A stretch of 64,000 nt of DNA from assembly GCF_014395785.1 (NCBI RefSeq), contig NZ_CP060713.1, positions 3,872,501-3,936,500 of the forward strand. Reading direction: 5' to 3'. The DNA comes from Nocardioides mesophilus (lineage in GTDB: Bacteria; Actinomycetota; Actinomycetes; Propionibacteriales; Nocardioidaceae). The translations under genes and the position numbers were made by a program. Under the pieces are notes generated by a model. That model searched no databases and was not told the origin of the DNA. It saw only the letters and a list, made by a program, of their open reading frames with translations. Below, one piece after another: positions 15,473 through 24,707 of this stretch (positions are counted from its first letter, which is position 1; every line of letters starts with the position of its first letter).

Positions 15473-15892
15473 TCAGTCGGTCGGTGGCCGGCGCCGCAGC
15501 GCCTTGGTGGCGCCGCGCTGCTTCTTGCCCGCCAGCCGGCGCTCCTTGGCCCCGCGCGACGGCTTGGTGGCCCGCCTGCGCGGCGGCGGGGGAGCGGTCA
15601 CCTCGGTGAGCAGCTCGGCCAGCCGGGCCCGGGCCGCCTCGCGGTTGCGGTGCTGGGAGCGGTACTCCGACGCGGTGACGGTGAGCACGCCGTCCACGAG
15701 CCGCCTGCCGAGTCGGGCGGCGGCCCGCTCGCGCAGGTGCTCGGGCAGGCCGGAACCGGCCAGCTCCAGGCTCAGCTCGACGCGGGAGTCGGTGGTGTTG
15801 ACCGACTGGCCACCGGGTCCGCTGGAGCGGCTGAACCGCCAGCTCAGCGCCTCGTCGGGGACCTCGACGCCGCGGACCACGAGGCCGCTCAC
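15473..15892 (-). CDS. arfB: Alternative ribosome-rescue factor ArfB (peptidyl-tRNA hydrolase)
   Basis: 139 aa. The release-factor GGQ motif lies in FSRSSGPGGQSVNTTDSRV near residue 25, and the C-terminus is a basic tail (KPSRGAKERRLAGKKQRG) that binds the mRNA channel of the stalled ribosome. ArfB hydrolyses peptidyl-tRNA on non-stop complexes. The GTG start at 15890-15892 has GGAG 7 bp upstream. The 87-bp inverted-repeat element lies just upstream in what would be its leader. Confidence 0.93.
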   Translation of the reverse strand: MSGLVVRGVEVPDEALSWRFSRSSGPGGQSVNTTDSRVELSLELAGSGLPEHLRERAAARLGRRLVDGVLTVTASEYRSQHRNREAARARLAELLTEVTAPPPPRRRATKPSRGAKERRLAGKKQRGATKALRRRPPTD

Positions 15893-15936
15893 CGGCGGGC
15901 TCCGCGGCAGGGCTGGGCAGGAAACTGGAAAGAGGT

Positions 15937-16023
15937 GGTGCGCCGGACCGGGAGCGCCTCACGGCGCGTGGCCGCTCGTAGCGGCTTCTGTTGGGACCCG
16001 GGGCTGCCGCGGTCCGGCGCACC
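15937..16023. repeat. 87-bp element with 14-bp terminal inverted repeats and two internal hairpins
   Basis: GGTGCGCCGGACCG at 15937-15950 is perfectly inverted at 16010-16023. Inside are a GCGCC/GGCGC hairpin (15954-15967, loop TCAC) and a GCCGCT/AGCGGC hairpin (15971-15985, loop CGT). It lies between two minus-strand genes, downstream of the 206-aa protein gene and upstream of arfB. It is not a tRNA (no T-loop) and not an SRP RNA (no conserved tetraloop region). It could be a structured RNA leader, a terminator, or a MITE/REP-like repeat. Confidence 0.6.
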
Positions 16024-16070
16024 GCCCACTCTACTAGCCCGGGAGCCGTGGCCAAGGGAGAACGGCATGC

Positions 16071-16691
16071 TCAGCCGAGCTCGCCGCTGCGCTCGAGCCG
16101 CGCCGCCGCCTCGAGCTGCTCGGCCATCGTGACCAGCTTGGCGGCGGAGAGGTCCGAGGCGTACGGCGTCGGGGCGTGGGTCGCGCCCACCCGGGCCCGG
16201 CCGGCCGCGACCACCCGGGCGAAGGCGGCCGCCCGCCAGAGGGTGTCCTCGAAGTCGCCGTGCACGACGCCGCGCAGCACCGCGTCCACCAGCAGGCGCA
16301 CCTCGTCGGGGCCCGGCGGGTCGATCACCCCGGCGACCACCTCGTGCACGGGGGTCTGCCCGCGACCGGCCTCGAACTCCCGGGCCGCGGCCACCGGGTC
16401 GGCGTACACCCAGGTGCGCAGCAGGTAGAGCCGCCATAGGCAGCCGGCCAGCGAGCCGGCCGGGGAGCCCGACCAGAGGTCCGCCAGCGTGTCCAGGCCC
16501 TCGGTCTCGGCGAGCCGGACGACGCGCGCGACTACGGCCTCGTCCTCGGAGCCGTGGGTGCCGCGGACCAGCAGGGTCGCGCACCGGTCGGCCGCGGTCG
16601 ACCGCTCGGCGGGGTCGGCGCCGTCGGTCATCGCCTCGAAGTGCCGGGCGCCCGGCAGCGCGGGCCGGTGCGGGCGTGGTGTCTCGGACAT
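16071..16691 (-). CDS. Conserved hypothetical protein, 206 aa
   Basis: I do not recognise a characterised family. After a variable N-terminus the protein is helical and soluble: DRCATLLVRGTHGSEDEAVVARVVRLAETEG, TLADLWSGSPAGSLAGCLWRLYLLRTWVYADP and EVRLLVDAVLRGVVHGDFEDTLWRAAAFARVVAAGRARVG. The region SLAGCLWRLYLLRTWV followed by HEVVAGV gives it the look of an actinobacterial-specific housekeeping protein. The ATG at 16691 is supported by TAGTCT 7 bp upstream. Confidence 0.7.
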   Translation of the reverse strand: MSETPRPHRPALPGARHFEAMTDGADPAERSTAADRCATLLVRGTHGSEDEAVVARVVRLAETEGLDTLADLWSGSPAGSLAGCLWRLYLLRTWVYADPVAAAREFEAGRGQTPVHEVVAGVIDPPGPDEVRLLVDAVLRGVVHGDFEDTLWRAAAFARVVAAGRARVGATHAPTPYASDLSAAKLVTMAEQLEAAARLERSGELG

Positions 16692-16698
16692 CCGGACC

Positions 16699-16704
16699 AG
16701 ACTA
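16699..16704 (-). promoter_or_regulatory. -10 box TAGTCT, leaderless start at 16691
   Basis: TAGTCT on the minus strand, 7 bp from the ATG; no ribosome-binding site. Confidence 0.5.
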
Positions 16705-16737
16705 GGACGAGACCCGGGACGTGCGCACGAGCAGGTG

Positions 16738-17556
16738 TCAGGCCACCCGTGCAGCGGCCCGGCGGACCGCCTCGACCATCGGCTCCTGCCCGGCCGGGTA
16801 GTCGTAGGAGGGGCCGTAGAGGGCCATCTCCAGGACCACCACCCGGCGACCGACGAGGGCGAGGCCCTGGGCGTCGTGGGCCATCACGTCCGGCTCGTCG
16901 CCGATCGGGCCGTAGGTGAGGAGGAACCAGCCGGCGCTCCCCCGGGGGACGCTGACCTGCTGGACCGCTCCGACGTCGGCACGCGGATAGTCGCCGAGGC
17001 GTTGCGCGCAGCTGTCGTGCCAGGCCAGCAGCGTCTGGTAGGCGCGCCACGCGGTCTTGGGGTCGGCGAACTCGGCGACCAGCTCGGAGGCGGTGCTCAC
17101 CGAGCCCGTCGGTGGCTCGTAGCTGCGGTGCCGGACGTCGAGCGCGCCGATCGAGGTCAGCGGCACCTTGTGGCAGGTGCCCGCGAGCTCCCGCGGCTCG
17201 CTGGCACGGGTGCGCCCGGCGGTCCAGAAGAACTCGTCGTTGAAGCCGGGCAGCTGCGGGGCGGGCAGCAGCAGGTCGACGGGGGCGGCGGCCGGCGGCA
17301 CGCTCGCTGGCGGGGGCGGGGTCGCCACGGCCGCGGCGCTGCTGGTCGGCGCCGCGGGGCTGCTCGACGCCACCGGGGGCTCCGCGGTCCGGGAGGCCGC
17401 CGCGGACTCCTCGGGGCTGGTGGCAGGCGTCGGCTCCCGGGTGGTGCCGGTCCCCTCGGTGCTGATCTCGACCGAGGCGGCGTCGCAGCCGGCGACGGCG
17501 GTCACCGCACCGAGCAGGAGGGCCGGGAGGAGGATGCGAGCCGATCGGCGCGTCAC
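16738..17556 (-). CDS. Putative lipoprotein with PknH-sensor-like domain
   Basis: 272 aa from a GTG start with GAAGGA 8 bp upstream. A short basic N-terminus and hydrophobic stretch end in the lipobox AVAGC (Cys24), so it should be a lipid-anchored exported protein. Residues 25-85 are a Ser/Thr/Pro/Ala-rich linker. The globular remainder (LLLPAPQLPGFNDEFFW, ELAGTCHKVPL, LAWHDSCAQRLGDYP, GWFLLTYGPIGDEPD) has two cysteines and resembles the extracellular sensor domain of mycobacterial PknH; that resemblance is tentative. It is transcribed away from the solute-binding protein gene. Confidence 0.75.
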   Translation of the reverse strand: MTRRSARILLPALLLGAVTAVAGCDAASVEISTEGTGTTREPTPATSPEESAAASRTAEPPVASSSPAAPTSSAAAVATPPPPASVPPAAAPVDLLLPAPQLPGFNDEFFWTAGRTRASEPRELAGTCHKVPLTSIGALDVRHRSYEPPTGSVSTASELVAEFADPKTAWRAYQTLLAWHDSCAQRLGDYPRADVGAVQQVSVPRGSAGWFLLTYGPIGDEPDVMAHDAQGLALVGRRVVVLEMALYGPSYDYPAGQEPMVEAVRRAAARVA

Positions 17557-17735
17557 GGGCGGGTCCTTCTCTCGGCGGCTGGGCCCCCAGACTAGGTGCG
17601 CTGATCCCGGCCTTCGCTGAACCTGCCTGGCGTGTCCCGATACGGTGGCCACGGCCGCTGAGCGCTCCCCGAGCCCAGCCGACCCACGAGAGCACCCGAA
17701 AGCACCCGAGATCACCGAGAGCGAGGCGTCGAGAG

Positions 17736-19097
17736 TTGTTCTGGCAGCGAGGGCGCGCCGGCGCCGGCCTGGTCGCCACGCTCGTGCTGGGCACGACGCT
17801 GGCGGGCTGCTCTGCCGCCTCGGTGCAGAGCCCCGGCCCCGACGAGCCCGCCGCGTCGGCGTCGAGCACGCCGGCCCCCAGCTCCCCGGCACCCTCCGCG
17901 CCGGTGACGCTGTCGTTCGGGATCTCCGGGGACGCGACGCTGCGGGCGGCGTACCGCAAGCTGGCGCAGGCCTACACCAACGAGCACCCGGACGTGACGA
18001 TCGAGGTGGAGCGGGTGCCCGGCGACGAGGGTCTGGCCGAGTGGCTGCAGCAGGAAGGCGCACCGGACGTCTTCGTCGCCAGCAACGCGCAGGCGCCGGC
18101 CCTGGTCGAGAACGACCTGGTGCAGCCGGTGGACCAGCTGCTCGAGGACCGCGACGTCAGCTTCGGCGACGGCTACCAGCGGTTGGGGCTCGAGGCGTTC
18201 AGCGCCGACCAGGCGTTGCAGTGCATGCCGTACGACGTCTCTCCGTTGGTCGTGTTCTACAACCCCGGGCTGGTCCCGTTCCGCCGGCTGGTCGAGCCGG
18301 GCGCCGATCCGCTGACCCCGGAGTCGGGGTGGACGTGGGAGCAGTTCACGGAGGCGGCGAGGCTGATGTCGCGCAAGGGCGTCAAGGGCGTCTACGTCGA
18401 GCCCAGCCTGCGCACGCTCATGGCCTTCGCGCGCTCCGCGGGCACCGACATCGTCGACGACCCGCGTGAGGCGACCACGCTGACCCTCTCCGACGACGCC
18501 ACCCGGGCTGCGCTGGAGGAGGTGCTGACGGTGGTCCGCGACCCCGACCTCACGCCCACCGCCCGCCAGCTCGAGCGGCGAGGGGCGATCTCCCGGTTCA
18601 GCCACGAGCAGATCGGCATGATCATCGGCACCAGGGCGCTGGTGCCGAAGCTGCGCAAGAACAGCGACTTCGCCTTCGACGTCTTCCCGCTGCCCCGGCT
18701 GGGCCGCTCCCGGACCGTCGCGGAGGTCACCGGCTACTGCCTGGCCGCGGACAGCGCGCACACCGAGGCCGCCGCGGACTTCGTCGCCTTCGCGGCCGGG
18801 GAGCGCGGCTCGGCCATCCTGGCGGAGACCGGTGCGGTGGTCCCGGCCAACCTGCCGACGCTGAACTCGCTGTCCTTCACCCAACCCGGCGAGCCGCCGC
18901 AGAGCGTGCTGGTCTTCGACGACGCCCTGGAGAAGGCGACGCTGGTCCCCTTCGACCCGGGCTGGCCCGAGCTCGTCGCGGCGCTCCAGCCGGACGTGGC
19001 GCGGATGTTCAACGAGCCGCTGATCGACCTCGACCAGCTGCTGCCCCAGATGGACGAGCGCTCCCGGGACTTCCTCGAGCCGCTCTCCCCGCAGTGA
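17736..19097 (+). CDS. Extracellular solute-binding lipoprotein (ABC sugar-type)
   Basis: 453 aa. The start appears to be a TTG: the codon gives MFWQRGRAG followed by a hydrophobic segment ending in the lipobox TLAGC (Cys25), and no later start would keep the signal peptide. A Ser/Pro/Ala linker precedes the family-1 binding-protein fold: VTLSFGISGDATLRAAYRKL, APDVFVASNAQ, MPYDVSPLVVFYNPGLV, SGWTWEQFTEAARL and the C-terminal DFVAFAAGERGSAILAETGAVVP. Ligand unknown. No permease or ATPase lies adjacent, so it is an orphan component. Confidence 0.85.
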   Translation: MFWQRGRAGAGLVATLVLGTTLAGCSAASVQSPGPDEPAASASSTPAPSSPAPSAPVTLSFGISGDATLRAAYRKLAQAYTNEHPDVTIEVERVPGDEGLAEWLQQEGAPDVFVASNAQAPALVENDLVQPVDQLLEDRDVSFGDGYQRLGLEAFSADQALQCMPYDVSPLVVFYNPGLVPFRRLVEPGADPLTPESGWTWEQFTEAARLMSRKGVKGVYVEPSLRTLMAFARSAGTDIVDDPREATTLTLSDDATRAALEEVLTVVRDPDLTPTARQLERRGAISRFSHEQIGMIIGTRALVPKLRKNSDFAFDVFPLPRLGRSRTVAEVTGYCLAADSAHTEAAADFVAFAAGERGSAILAETGAVVPANLPTLNSLSFTQPGEPPQSVLVFDDALEKATLVPFDPGWPELVAALQPDVARMFNEPLIDLDQLLPQMDERSRDFLEPLSPQ

Positions 19098-19134
19098 CGC
19101 TGCCCTAAACCCGCGCTGAAGCCGCACTGCGCGC

Positions 19135-20427
19135 TCAGGCCTCGTCGGCCGCCTCGATGATCGCGGTGACGAGGATGTCGCGGGTCAGCTCGACCTGCCA
19201 GGGACGGGCGCCGTACTCGGCGAGGCGTTGCCCGACGCGCTCGGGCAGGTCGTCGTCGTCCTTGTCGGCGGGCGGCTCCCAGAGCAGCCGCCGCACGTAG
19301 TCGGGGGTGAGCATGTTCTCCACCGGCAGCTTGAGCTCGTCGGCGCGCTCCTTGAGGTTCTCGCGGGCGATGGTGAGCCGGGCGGCCGCCACCGGATCGC
19401 GGTCGGCCCAGGCGCGGGGCGGCGGAGGGCCGTCGTAGCGACTCCCGGTGGGCGGCAGCTCGTCCTCGGGCAGGCCCCGGGCGGTGCGCAGCGCCTCGAC
19501 CCACTGGGCGGCGTAGCGGGCCGCGCCACGCCCGTTGAAGCCCTTGATGCCCAGCAGCGTGCCCTTGTCCCGGGGCAGTGCGTTGGCGGCCTCCACGATC
19601 GCGGAGTCGGGGATGATCCGACCGGGGGTGACGTCACGACGCGAGGCGATCTCGTCGCGGGCCTGCCAGAGCTCGCGGACGGCGGCGACCGCACGACGGC
19701 CCCGGGCGCGGTGCAGGCCGGAGGTACGCCGCCACGGGTCCTGGCGCGGCCCGGCCGGCAGCGCGGTGACCAGGTGCTCGAACTCCTGGCGCGCCCACTC
19801 GGCCTTGCCGGTCTCCTCCAGCTCCGCGGCGAGCGCGTCCCGCAGCTCGACGAGGACCTCGACGTCGAGGGCGGCGTACTCCAGCCACGGCGCCGGGAGC
19901 GGCCGGGTCGACCAGTCCACCGCGGAGTGCTCCTTGCGCATGCGGCGCCCGACGATGGTCTCGACCAGGGTGGCCAGGCCGACCCGCGGGTAGCCCAGCA
20001 GCCTGCCGGCGAGCTCGGTGTCGAACAGCGTGGAGGGGACCAGCCCGATCTCCGCCAGGCAGGGCAGGTCCTGGGTGGCGGCGTGCAGGATCCACTCGGA
20101 GTCGCCGATCGCGTCCTGCAGCTCGGAGAGGTCCTCGAAGGCGATCGGGTCGACCAGCGCGGTGCCGGACCCCTCGCGGCGCAGCTGGACCAGGTAGGCG
20201 CGGGCGGAGTAGCGGTAGCCGGAGGCGCGTTCGGCGTCGATGGCCACCGGTCCGGTGCCGGCGCGGACGGCAGCGGCGGTCGCCGAGAGCGCCTCCGGCG
20301 TCTCCACCACAGGGGGCAGCCCGTCCCGCAGCTCGAGCAGCGGGACCTCGGGGGGCGGCGGCGCCTCGGCTGCCGCAGAGACCTCCGGCGCCTCTGATGC
20401 CTCGGGCGTCTGTTGCTCCTCCGTCAT
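19135..20427 (-). CDS. rnd: Ribonuclease D (DEDD exonuclease plus HRDC)
   Basis: 430 aa. After an acidic, proline-rich N-terminus the DEDD domain carries VAIDAERASGYRYS (motif I; the DxE is present), ILHAATQDLPCL (motif II) and YAALDVEVLVELRDAL (motif III). An HRDC domain follows (ARDEIASRRDVTPGRIIPD) and a C-terminal second HRDC-like part. RNase D trims 3' ends of tRNA and other stable RNAs. The ATG shares one base with the stop codon of the upstream DUF3000 gene (TGATG), so the two are coupled. This DUF3000-RNase D pair beside heme genes is a common actinobacterial arrangement. Confidence 0.92.
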   Translation of the reverse strand: MTEEQQTPEASEAPEVSAAAEAPPPPEVPLLELRDGLPPVVETPEALSATAAAVRAGTGPVAIDAERASGYRYSARAYLVQLRREGSGTALVDPIAFEDLSELQDAIGDSEWILHAATQDLPCLAEIGLVPSTLFDTELAGRLLGYPRVGLATLVETIVGRRMRKEHSAVDWSTRPLPAPWLEYAALDVEVLVELRDALAAELEETGKAEWARQEFEHLVTALPAGPRQDPWRRTSGLHRARGRRAVAAVRELWQARDEIASRRDVTPGRIIPDSAIVEAANALPRDKGTLLGIKGFNGRGAARYAAQWVEALRTARGLPEDELPPTGSRYDGPPPPRAWADRDPVAAARLTIARENLKERADELKLPVENMLTPDYVRRLLWEPPADKDDDDLPERVGQRLAEYGARPWQVELTRDILVTAIIEAADEA

Positions 20428-21044
20428 CAGCCGCGGCCGCGCTGTCCCCGGCGGCTGGGCAGGGGAGCCACCCCTTCGGGCACCGGCGGCAGGCCGGAGG
20501 CGGTGCACAGCAGCTCGGCCCACGCCTCGACGTGCGGCTCGAGGTCGAAGCGGCCGTTGTCGTCCGCGACCGGCGTCCAGGAGGCGCGGACCTCGAGCTG
20601 GGCGGTGGCGTCCTCGTCACCCATCGACCCGTAGCTCTCCGAGGAGACCTTGGTGACGGTGCCGGACGGCGCCACGTAGACGGCGCCGTGCGCGGCGAGC
20701 GCCTCGGTCAGCCAGGTCCAGCCGACCTCCCCGAGCAGCGGGTCGTTGGCCATCTCGGGATCGATCTCCGCGCGGGCATAGGCCACGCAACGGAAGGTGC
20801 CCGCCCAGGCGTCGTTGCCGGCAGGATCGTGCAGCAGCACCAGCCGTCCGGTGCCGACGTCGTCGCCGTCCACCGTCACGTCGGCGGACAGGGCGGAGGA
20901 GAACGGGGCGATGCGCTGGGGCGCCGGCATCTCCTCGCAGAAGATCTCCGGGCGCAGTCGCGCAGCTCGCATCTGCGCCACGGCGACCCGGAACTCCTCA
21001 GGGAGAGCGGCGGGGTCCACACGAGGCTCCTGACGTGCGGCCAT
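20427..21044 (-). CDS. DUF3000 domain protein
   Basis: 205 aa, recognised as the actinobacterial DUF3000 family: PEEFRVAVAQMRAARLRPEI, the central GRLVLLHDPAGNDAWAGTFR, MANDPLLGEVGWTWLTEAL and AQLEVRASWTP, FDLEPHVEAWAELLC. No membrane segment. Function unknown; its coupling to RNase D suggests an RNA-related role (inference). TAGGGT lies 6 bp before the ATG at 21044, so a leaderless message is likely. It is divergent from hemE. Confidence 0.9.
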   Translation of the reverse strand: MAARQEPRVDPAALPEEFRVAVAQMRAARLRPEIFCEEMPAPQRIAPFSSALSADVTVDGDDVGTGRLVLLHDPAGNDAWAGTFRCVAYARAEIDPEMANDPLLGEVGWTWLTEALAAHGAVYVAPSGTVTKVSSESYGSMGDEDATAQLEVRASWTPVADDNGRFDLEPHVEAWAELLCTASGLPPVPEGVAPLPSRRGQRGRG

Positions 21045-21050
21045 GCCCTC

Positions 21051-21056
21051 ACCCTA
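21051..21056 (-). promoter_or_regulatory. -10 box TAGGGT of the DUF3000-rnd operon
   Basis: TAGGGT on the minus strand, 6 bp upstream of the ATG at 21044. Confidence 0.5.
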
Positions 21057-21114
21057 AGCCGGTTTCCCGGGTCCGGTGCCCCGACACGCTGCCTGACCTG
21101 GGAAGATCGGCCTC

Positions 21115-22206
21115 GTGACCCGCGACCCCGCCCCGACCGCCCCGCAGCCCGCGGCCCCTGCCGTCGAGCCGTCCGCCGCAGCCCTCCGTGACTCGGCGCT
21201 GCTGCGCGCCGCCCGCGGCGAGGAGGTGCCGCACACCCCGGTGTGGTTCATGCGGCAGGCCGGTCGCTCGCTCCCGGAGTACCGCCGGCTCCGCGAGGGG
21301 GTGCCGATGCTCGAGTCGTGCATGCGCCCCGAGCTGGTCGTCGAGATCACCCTGCAGCCGGTGCGCCGCTACGGCGTCGACGCGGCGATCTTCTTCTCCG
21401 ACATCGTGCTGCCGATGAAGGCGGTCGGGGTCGACCTCGACATCAAGCCGGGGGTCGGTCCGGTCGTGGCCTCCCCGGTCGAGACGCTGGCCGACGTGGC
21501 CGCGATCCCCGACCTGACCCCTGAGCACGTGCCGTTCATCACCGAGTCGATCCGGACGCTGGTCGGCGAGCTCGGCGCCACGCCGCTGATCGGCTTCGCG
21601 GGCGCCCCGTTCACGGTGGCGTCGTACCTCGTGGAGGGTGGCCCCTCCAAGGAGCACGCCCGGACGAAGGCCATGATGTTCGGCGCCCCGGACGTGTGGG
21701 ACGCGCTGATGCGCAAGATCGCGTCGATCTCCGCGGCCTACCTGAAGGTGCAGGTCGACGCCGGTGCCTCCGCGGTCCAGCTGTTCGACTCCTGGGCCGG
21801 TGCGATGTCCCCCGAGGACTACCGCCGTTACGTGATGCCCTACTCCACCGCGGTGCTGTCCGCGGCGGGGGAGCTGGGGGTGCCGCGGATCCACTTCGGG
21901 GTCGGCACCGGGGAGCTGCTCGGGCTGATGGGCGACGCCGGCGCGGACGTCGTCGGGATCGACTGGCGGGTGCCGCTGGCCGACGGGATCCGCCGGGTCG
22001 GCGGCCGGGCGGTGCAGGGCAACCTGGACCCCTCCCTGGTGTTCGCCCCGACCGAGCTGATGCTCGCGCGCGCCGCCGAGGTGCTGGAGGCCGGGCGGGC
22101 CGCGCCGGGGCACATCTTCAACCTCGGTCACGGCGTGATGCCCTCGACCGATCCCGACCAGCTGGCCCGGCTCACCGACTTCGTCCACGAGACCACCGCA
22201 CGCTAG
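21115..22206 (+). CDS. hemE: Uroporphyrinogen decarboxylase
   Basis: 363 aa from a GTG start. Signature 1 [16 protein letters not shown] lies near residue 43 (the arginines bind the substrate carboxylates), [17 protein letters not shown] carries the catalytic-pocket aspartate, and signature 2 [18 protein letters not shown] follows. The C-terminus has VQGNLDPSL and [13 protein letters not shown], both diagnostic. It converts uroporphyrinogen III to coproporphyrinogen III, the branch point entering the coproporphyrin-dependent heme pathway, which continues with hemY and hemQ about 1 kb downstream on the same strand. Confidence 0.96.
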   Translation: MTRDPAPTAPQPAAPAVEPSAAALRDSALLRAARGEEVPHTPVWFMRQAGRSLPEYRRLREGVPMLESCMRPELVVEITLQPVRRYGVDAAIFFSDIVLPMKAVGVDLDIKPGVGPVVASPVETLADVAAIPDLTPEHVPFITESIRTLVGELGATPLIGFAGAPFTVASYLVEGGPSKEHARTKAMMFGAPDVWDALMRKIASISAAYLKVQVDAGASAVQLFDSWAGAMSPEDYRRYVMPYSTAVLSAAGELGVPRIHFGVGTGELLGLMGDAGADVVGIDWRVPLADGIRRVGGRAVQGNLDPSLVFAPTELMLARAAEVLEAGRAAPGHIFNLGHGVMPSTDPDQLARLTDFVHETTAR

Positions 22207-22248
22207 CGGCCCCGGAGTGCCGGCCCCGGCCGCACGGACCGGTGCGGA

Positions 22249-23157
22249 TCACTCCGCCACGGCCGCTTCCCGGCGGCGCTGCCGCAGCCGCCGGACCAGC
22301 AGCCACGCCGGCAGACCGACGACCAGCAGCACCACGCCGAAGGGCAGCACCGCGCCCACCACCGTGAGGGCGACCACCACGGTGTCCACGAGGGCGTTCC
22401 AGCCGCCCTCCAGGCCGGCCAGGAAGCCGGCGTCGTCGAGGGCACCCGGCGGCGCGACGTACTTCTCGGGAGTGGAGAGGTAGACGCTGATCGTCGACAT
22501 CGAGGTCTGGTCGGCGAGGTAGGCCTGCTGCGCCTGGAGCGACTGCAGCTCCGACTGCCGGGCGGTGATGTCGCGCTCGAAGCGGAGCAGCTCGTCGACG
22601 TCCTTGGCGCGGCGCTGGTAGGACTGCAGCCGGTCCAGGCTGTTCTCCAGCGTCTGCACCCGCTCCTCGACGTCGATGACCTCGGTGGTGACGTCCTTCC
22701 CCGAGGTGTCGGAGTGCTGGGTCTTGCCGAGTCCCTCGATGGCCCTCATCGCGGCGTCGAACCGCTGCACCGGCACCCGCACCACGACCTGCGCGTTGGT
22801 GATGTCGCCGTCGCGGTCGTGCTCGGTCTGCTCGCTGTCCACGGTGCCGCCGAGCGAGACCAGCAGGTCGTCCAGCTCGCGCCGGGCGCGGTCGAGGTCG
22901 GGGTCGGTGACCGCCACCTCGCCGGTCTTGATCACGGCCTTGACCTTGACCACCGTGCGGTTGGCCGGTGCCGGGGCGTCGGCTGCCCCGGGGACGTCGG
23001 CGAGGCGGTCCGCGCCCCCTCCGGACACCGCGGCCTCGGTGCTCGCGGCCGCGGAGTCGTTGCTGCCGCCGCTGCCACCGGCGCTGCAGGCCCCGGTGAG
23101 GAGGCCGAGGACGAGAAGGGATCCGGCCCCCAGGGCCCGCGTACGTGTGGTCGTCAT
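22249..23157 (-). CDS. DUF4349 domain lipoprotein
   Basis: 302 aa. MTTTRTRALGAGSLLVL is a signal sequence ending with LLTGAC, a lipobox. The DUF4349 core follows: TVVKVKAVIKTGEVAVTDPDLDRA, GGTVDSEQTE, VVVRVPVQRFDAAM, then a long coiled-coil (VDVEERVQTLENSLDRLQSYQ type) and a C-terminal membrane segment (VGAVLPFGVVLLVVGLPAWLL) with an arginine-rich tail. It is thus anchored at both ends, with an extracytoplasmic coiled coil. Function unknown. It is convergent with hemE and divergent from hemY; an upstream ATG at 23235 would overlap the hemY start. Confidence 0.87.
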   Translation of the reverse strand: MTTTRTRALGAGSLLVLGLLTGACSAGGSGGSNDSAAASTEAAVSGGGADRLADVPGAADAPAPANRTVVKVKAVIKTGEVAVTDPDLDRARRELDDLLVSLGGTVDSEQTEHDRDGDITNAQVVVRVPVQRFDAAMRAIEGLGKTQHSDTSGKDVTTEVIDVEERVQTLENSLDRLQSYQRRAKDVDELLRFERDITARQSELQSLQAQQAYLADQTSMSTISVYLSTPEKYVAPPGALDDAGFLAGLEGGWNALVDTVVVALTVVGAVLPFGVVLLVVGLPAWLLVRRLRQRRREAAVAE

Positions 23158-23233
23158 GGGCGTGGGACGCGGCGGAGCGGCCGTCGGTTCCCCCGGTGCG
23201 CCGTCCTCACCAGGTGTTTGCCAATCTGTGACC

Positions 23234-24703
23234 ATGCCCCTTCACCCGCCCTACCGCTCGGGACCGGCTCCGGATCCGGCGCACGTGGTCGTCGTCGGGG
23301 GAGGGATCTCCGGGCTGGCCGCCGGCGCCGCCGTACGCCGGGAGCGTCCCGACGTCACGGTCACGGTGCTGGAGGGGTCCCCGACGATCGGCGGCAAGCT
23401 GGCCCTCGCCGAGGTCGGCGGGATCACCGTGGACGTCGGCGCCGAGGCGATGCTCAACCGCCGGCCCGAGGCCGTGGCGCTGGCGGAGGCCTCGGGGCTC
23501 CGGGACCGGATCGTGCACCCGCGCACCACCAACGCCGCCCTGTGGTCGCGCGGGCGGATGGTGCCGATGCCGCGGACCATGATGGGCGTCCCGCTCGACA
23601 CACGGCTGCTGGCCGAGAGCGGCGTGATCTCCAAGGCCGGGCTGGCCCGGGCCGCGCTGGACGCCGTCCTGCCGGCCACGCACATCGACGACCGGGACGT
23701 CAGCATCGGCTGGCTGGTCGAGGAGCGGTTCGGCAAGGAGGTCGTGGACCGGCTGGTGGAGCCGCTGCTCGGCGGCGTCTACGCCGGCCACGCCCGGGAG
23801 ATCTCGGCACGGGCCGCGGTGCCGCAGGTCGTCGCGCTGCTGGACCGGGACCGCTCGCTGATGCGGGCCGCGGCGGCGGCGACCGGTGAGCGGCCGGCCG
23901 ACGACGTGCCGGTCTTCGCGGGGCTCGTCGGCGGGGTCGGCCAGCTTCCCGCGGCGGTTGCCGGCGCGGCCGGGCTGGTGGTGCGCACCGGCGCCGTCGT
24001 GCGCGACCTGGCCCGGGCCGGCGAGGGCGGCTGGAACCTGGTGGTCGGCTCCACCCACGACCCCGAGATCGTCCACGCCGACGCGGTCGTGCTCGCCACC
24101 CCGGCGCACGCGACCGGGCGGCTGCTCGCCGACGTGGTCCCGGACGCCGCGCTGGAGCTCGCCCGGGTGGAGACCGCCTCGATGGCCGTGATCACGCTGG
24201 CCTTCCGCGAGCGGGAGGTCCCCGACGCACTGCGCTCCGGCGACACCTCGGGCTTCCTCGTGCCTCCGGTCGACCGGCACCAGGTGAAGGCGGCGACGTA
24301 CTCGTTCTCCAAGTGGGCCTGGGTGCGCGAGGCCGGCCGCGGCGACGGCGAGGGCAACGACGTGCTGGTGCTGCGCTGCTCGATAGGCCGGCACCGCGAG
24401 GAGCAGGTGCTCCAGGTCGACGACGCCGAGCTCGTGCAGACCGCCCTCGAGGAGCTGGCCGACGCCGTCGGGCTGTGCGTGCGGCCGGTCGACAGCCACG
24501 TGCAGCGGTGGGGCGGCGGCCTGCCGCAGTACGCCGTCGGTCACCTCGAGCGGGTCCGGCACATCCGCGAGGCGGTGGCCCGGGTCCCCGGGCTGGCCGT
24601 CTGCGGCGCGACGTACGACGGGCTGGGCATCCCGGCCTGCATCTCCTCGGCGGAGAAGGCGGCCACCCAGGTGCTCGCCGCCTTGCCCGCGAGGGGAGAA
24701 TGA
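23234..24703 (+). CDS. hemY: Coproporphyrinogen III oxidase / protoporphyrinogen oxidase family
   Basis: 489-aa FAD enzyme. The dinucleotide motif [17 protein letters not shown] is near residue 17, followed by [31 protein letters not shown]. The C-terminal FAD block is [20 protein letters not shown]. In actinobacteria this enzyme (CgoX) oxidises coproporphyrinogen III to coproporphyrin III. The stop codon is 4 bp upstream of the hemQ ATG, so the two are cotranscribed. The ATG at 23234 was chosen as the codon closest to the conserved core; the open frame extends much further upstream but over the divergent gene. Confidence 0.93.
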   Translation: MPLHPPYRSGPAPDPAHVVVVGGGISGLAAGAAVRRERPDVTVTVLEGSPTIGGKLALAEVGGITVDVGAEAMLNRRPEAVALAEASGLRDRIVHPRTTNAALWSRGRMVPMPRTMMGVPLDTRLLAESGVISKAGLARAALDAVLPATHIDDRDVSIGWLVEERFGKEVVDRLVEPLLGGVYAGHAREISARAAVPQVVALLDRDRSLMRAAAAATGERPADDVPVFAGLVGGVGQLPAAVAGAAGLVVRTGAVVRDLARAGEGGWNLVVGSTHDPEIVHADAVVLATPAHATGRLLADVVPDAALELARVETASMAVITLAFREREVPDALRSGDTSGFLVPPVDRHQVKAATYSFSKWAWVREAGRGDGEGNDVLVLRCSIGRHREEQVLQVDDAELVQTALEELADAVGLCVRPVDSHVQRWGGGLPQYAVGHLERVRHIREAVARVPGLAVCGATYDGLGIPACISSAEKAATQVLAALPARGE

Positions 24704-24707
24704 GGCC

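Noticed and set aside
15937-16023. tRNA (selenocysteine type) or SRP RNA
   Set aside because: The ends pair like an 8-bp acceptor stem, but there is no T-loop (TTCGA) or anticodon arm in either orientation, and no SRP tetraloop/GGAAGCAGCC region.
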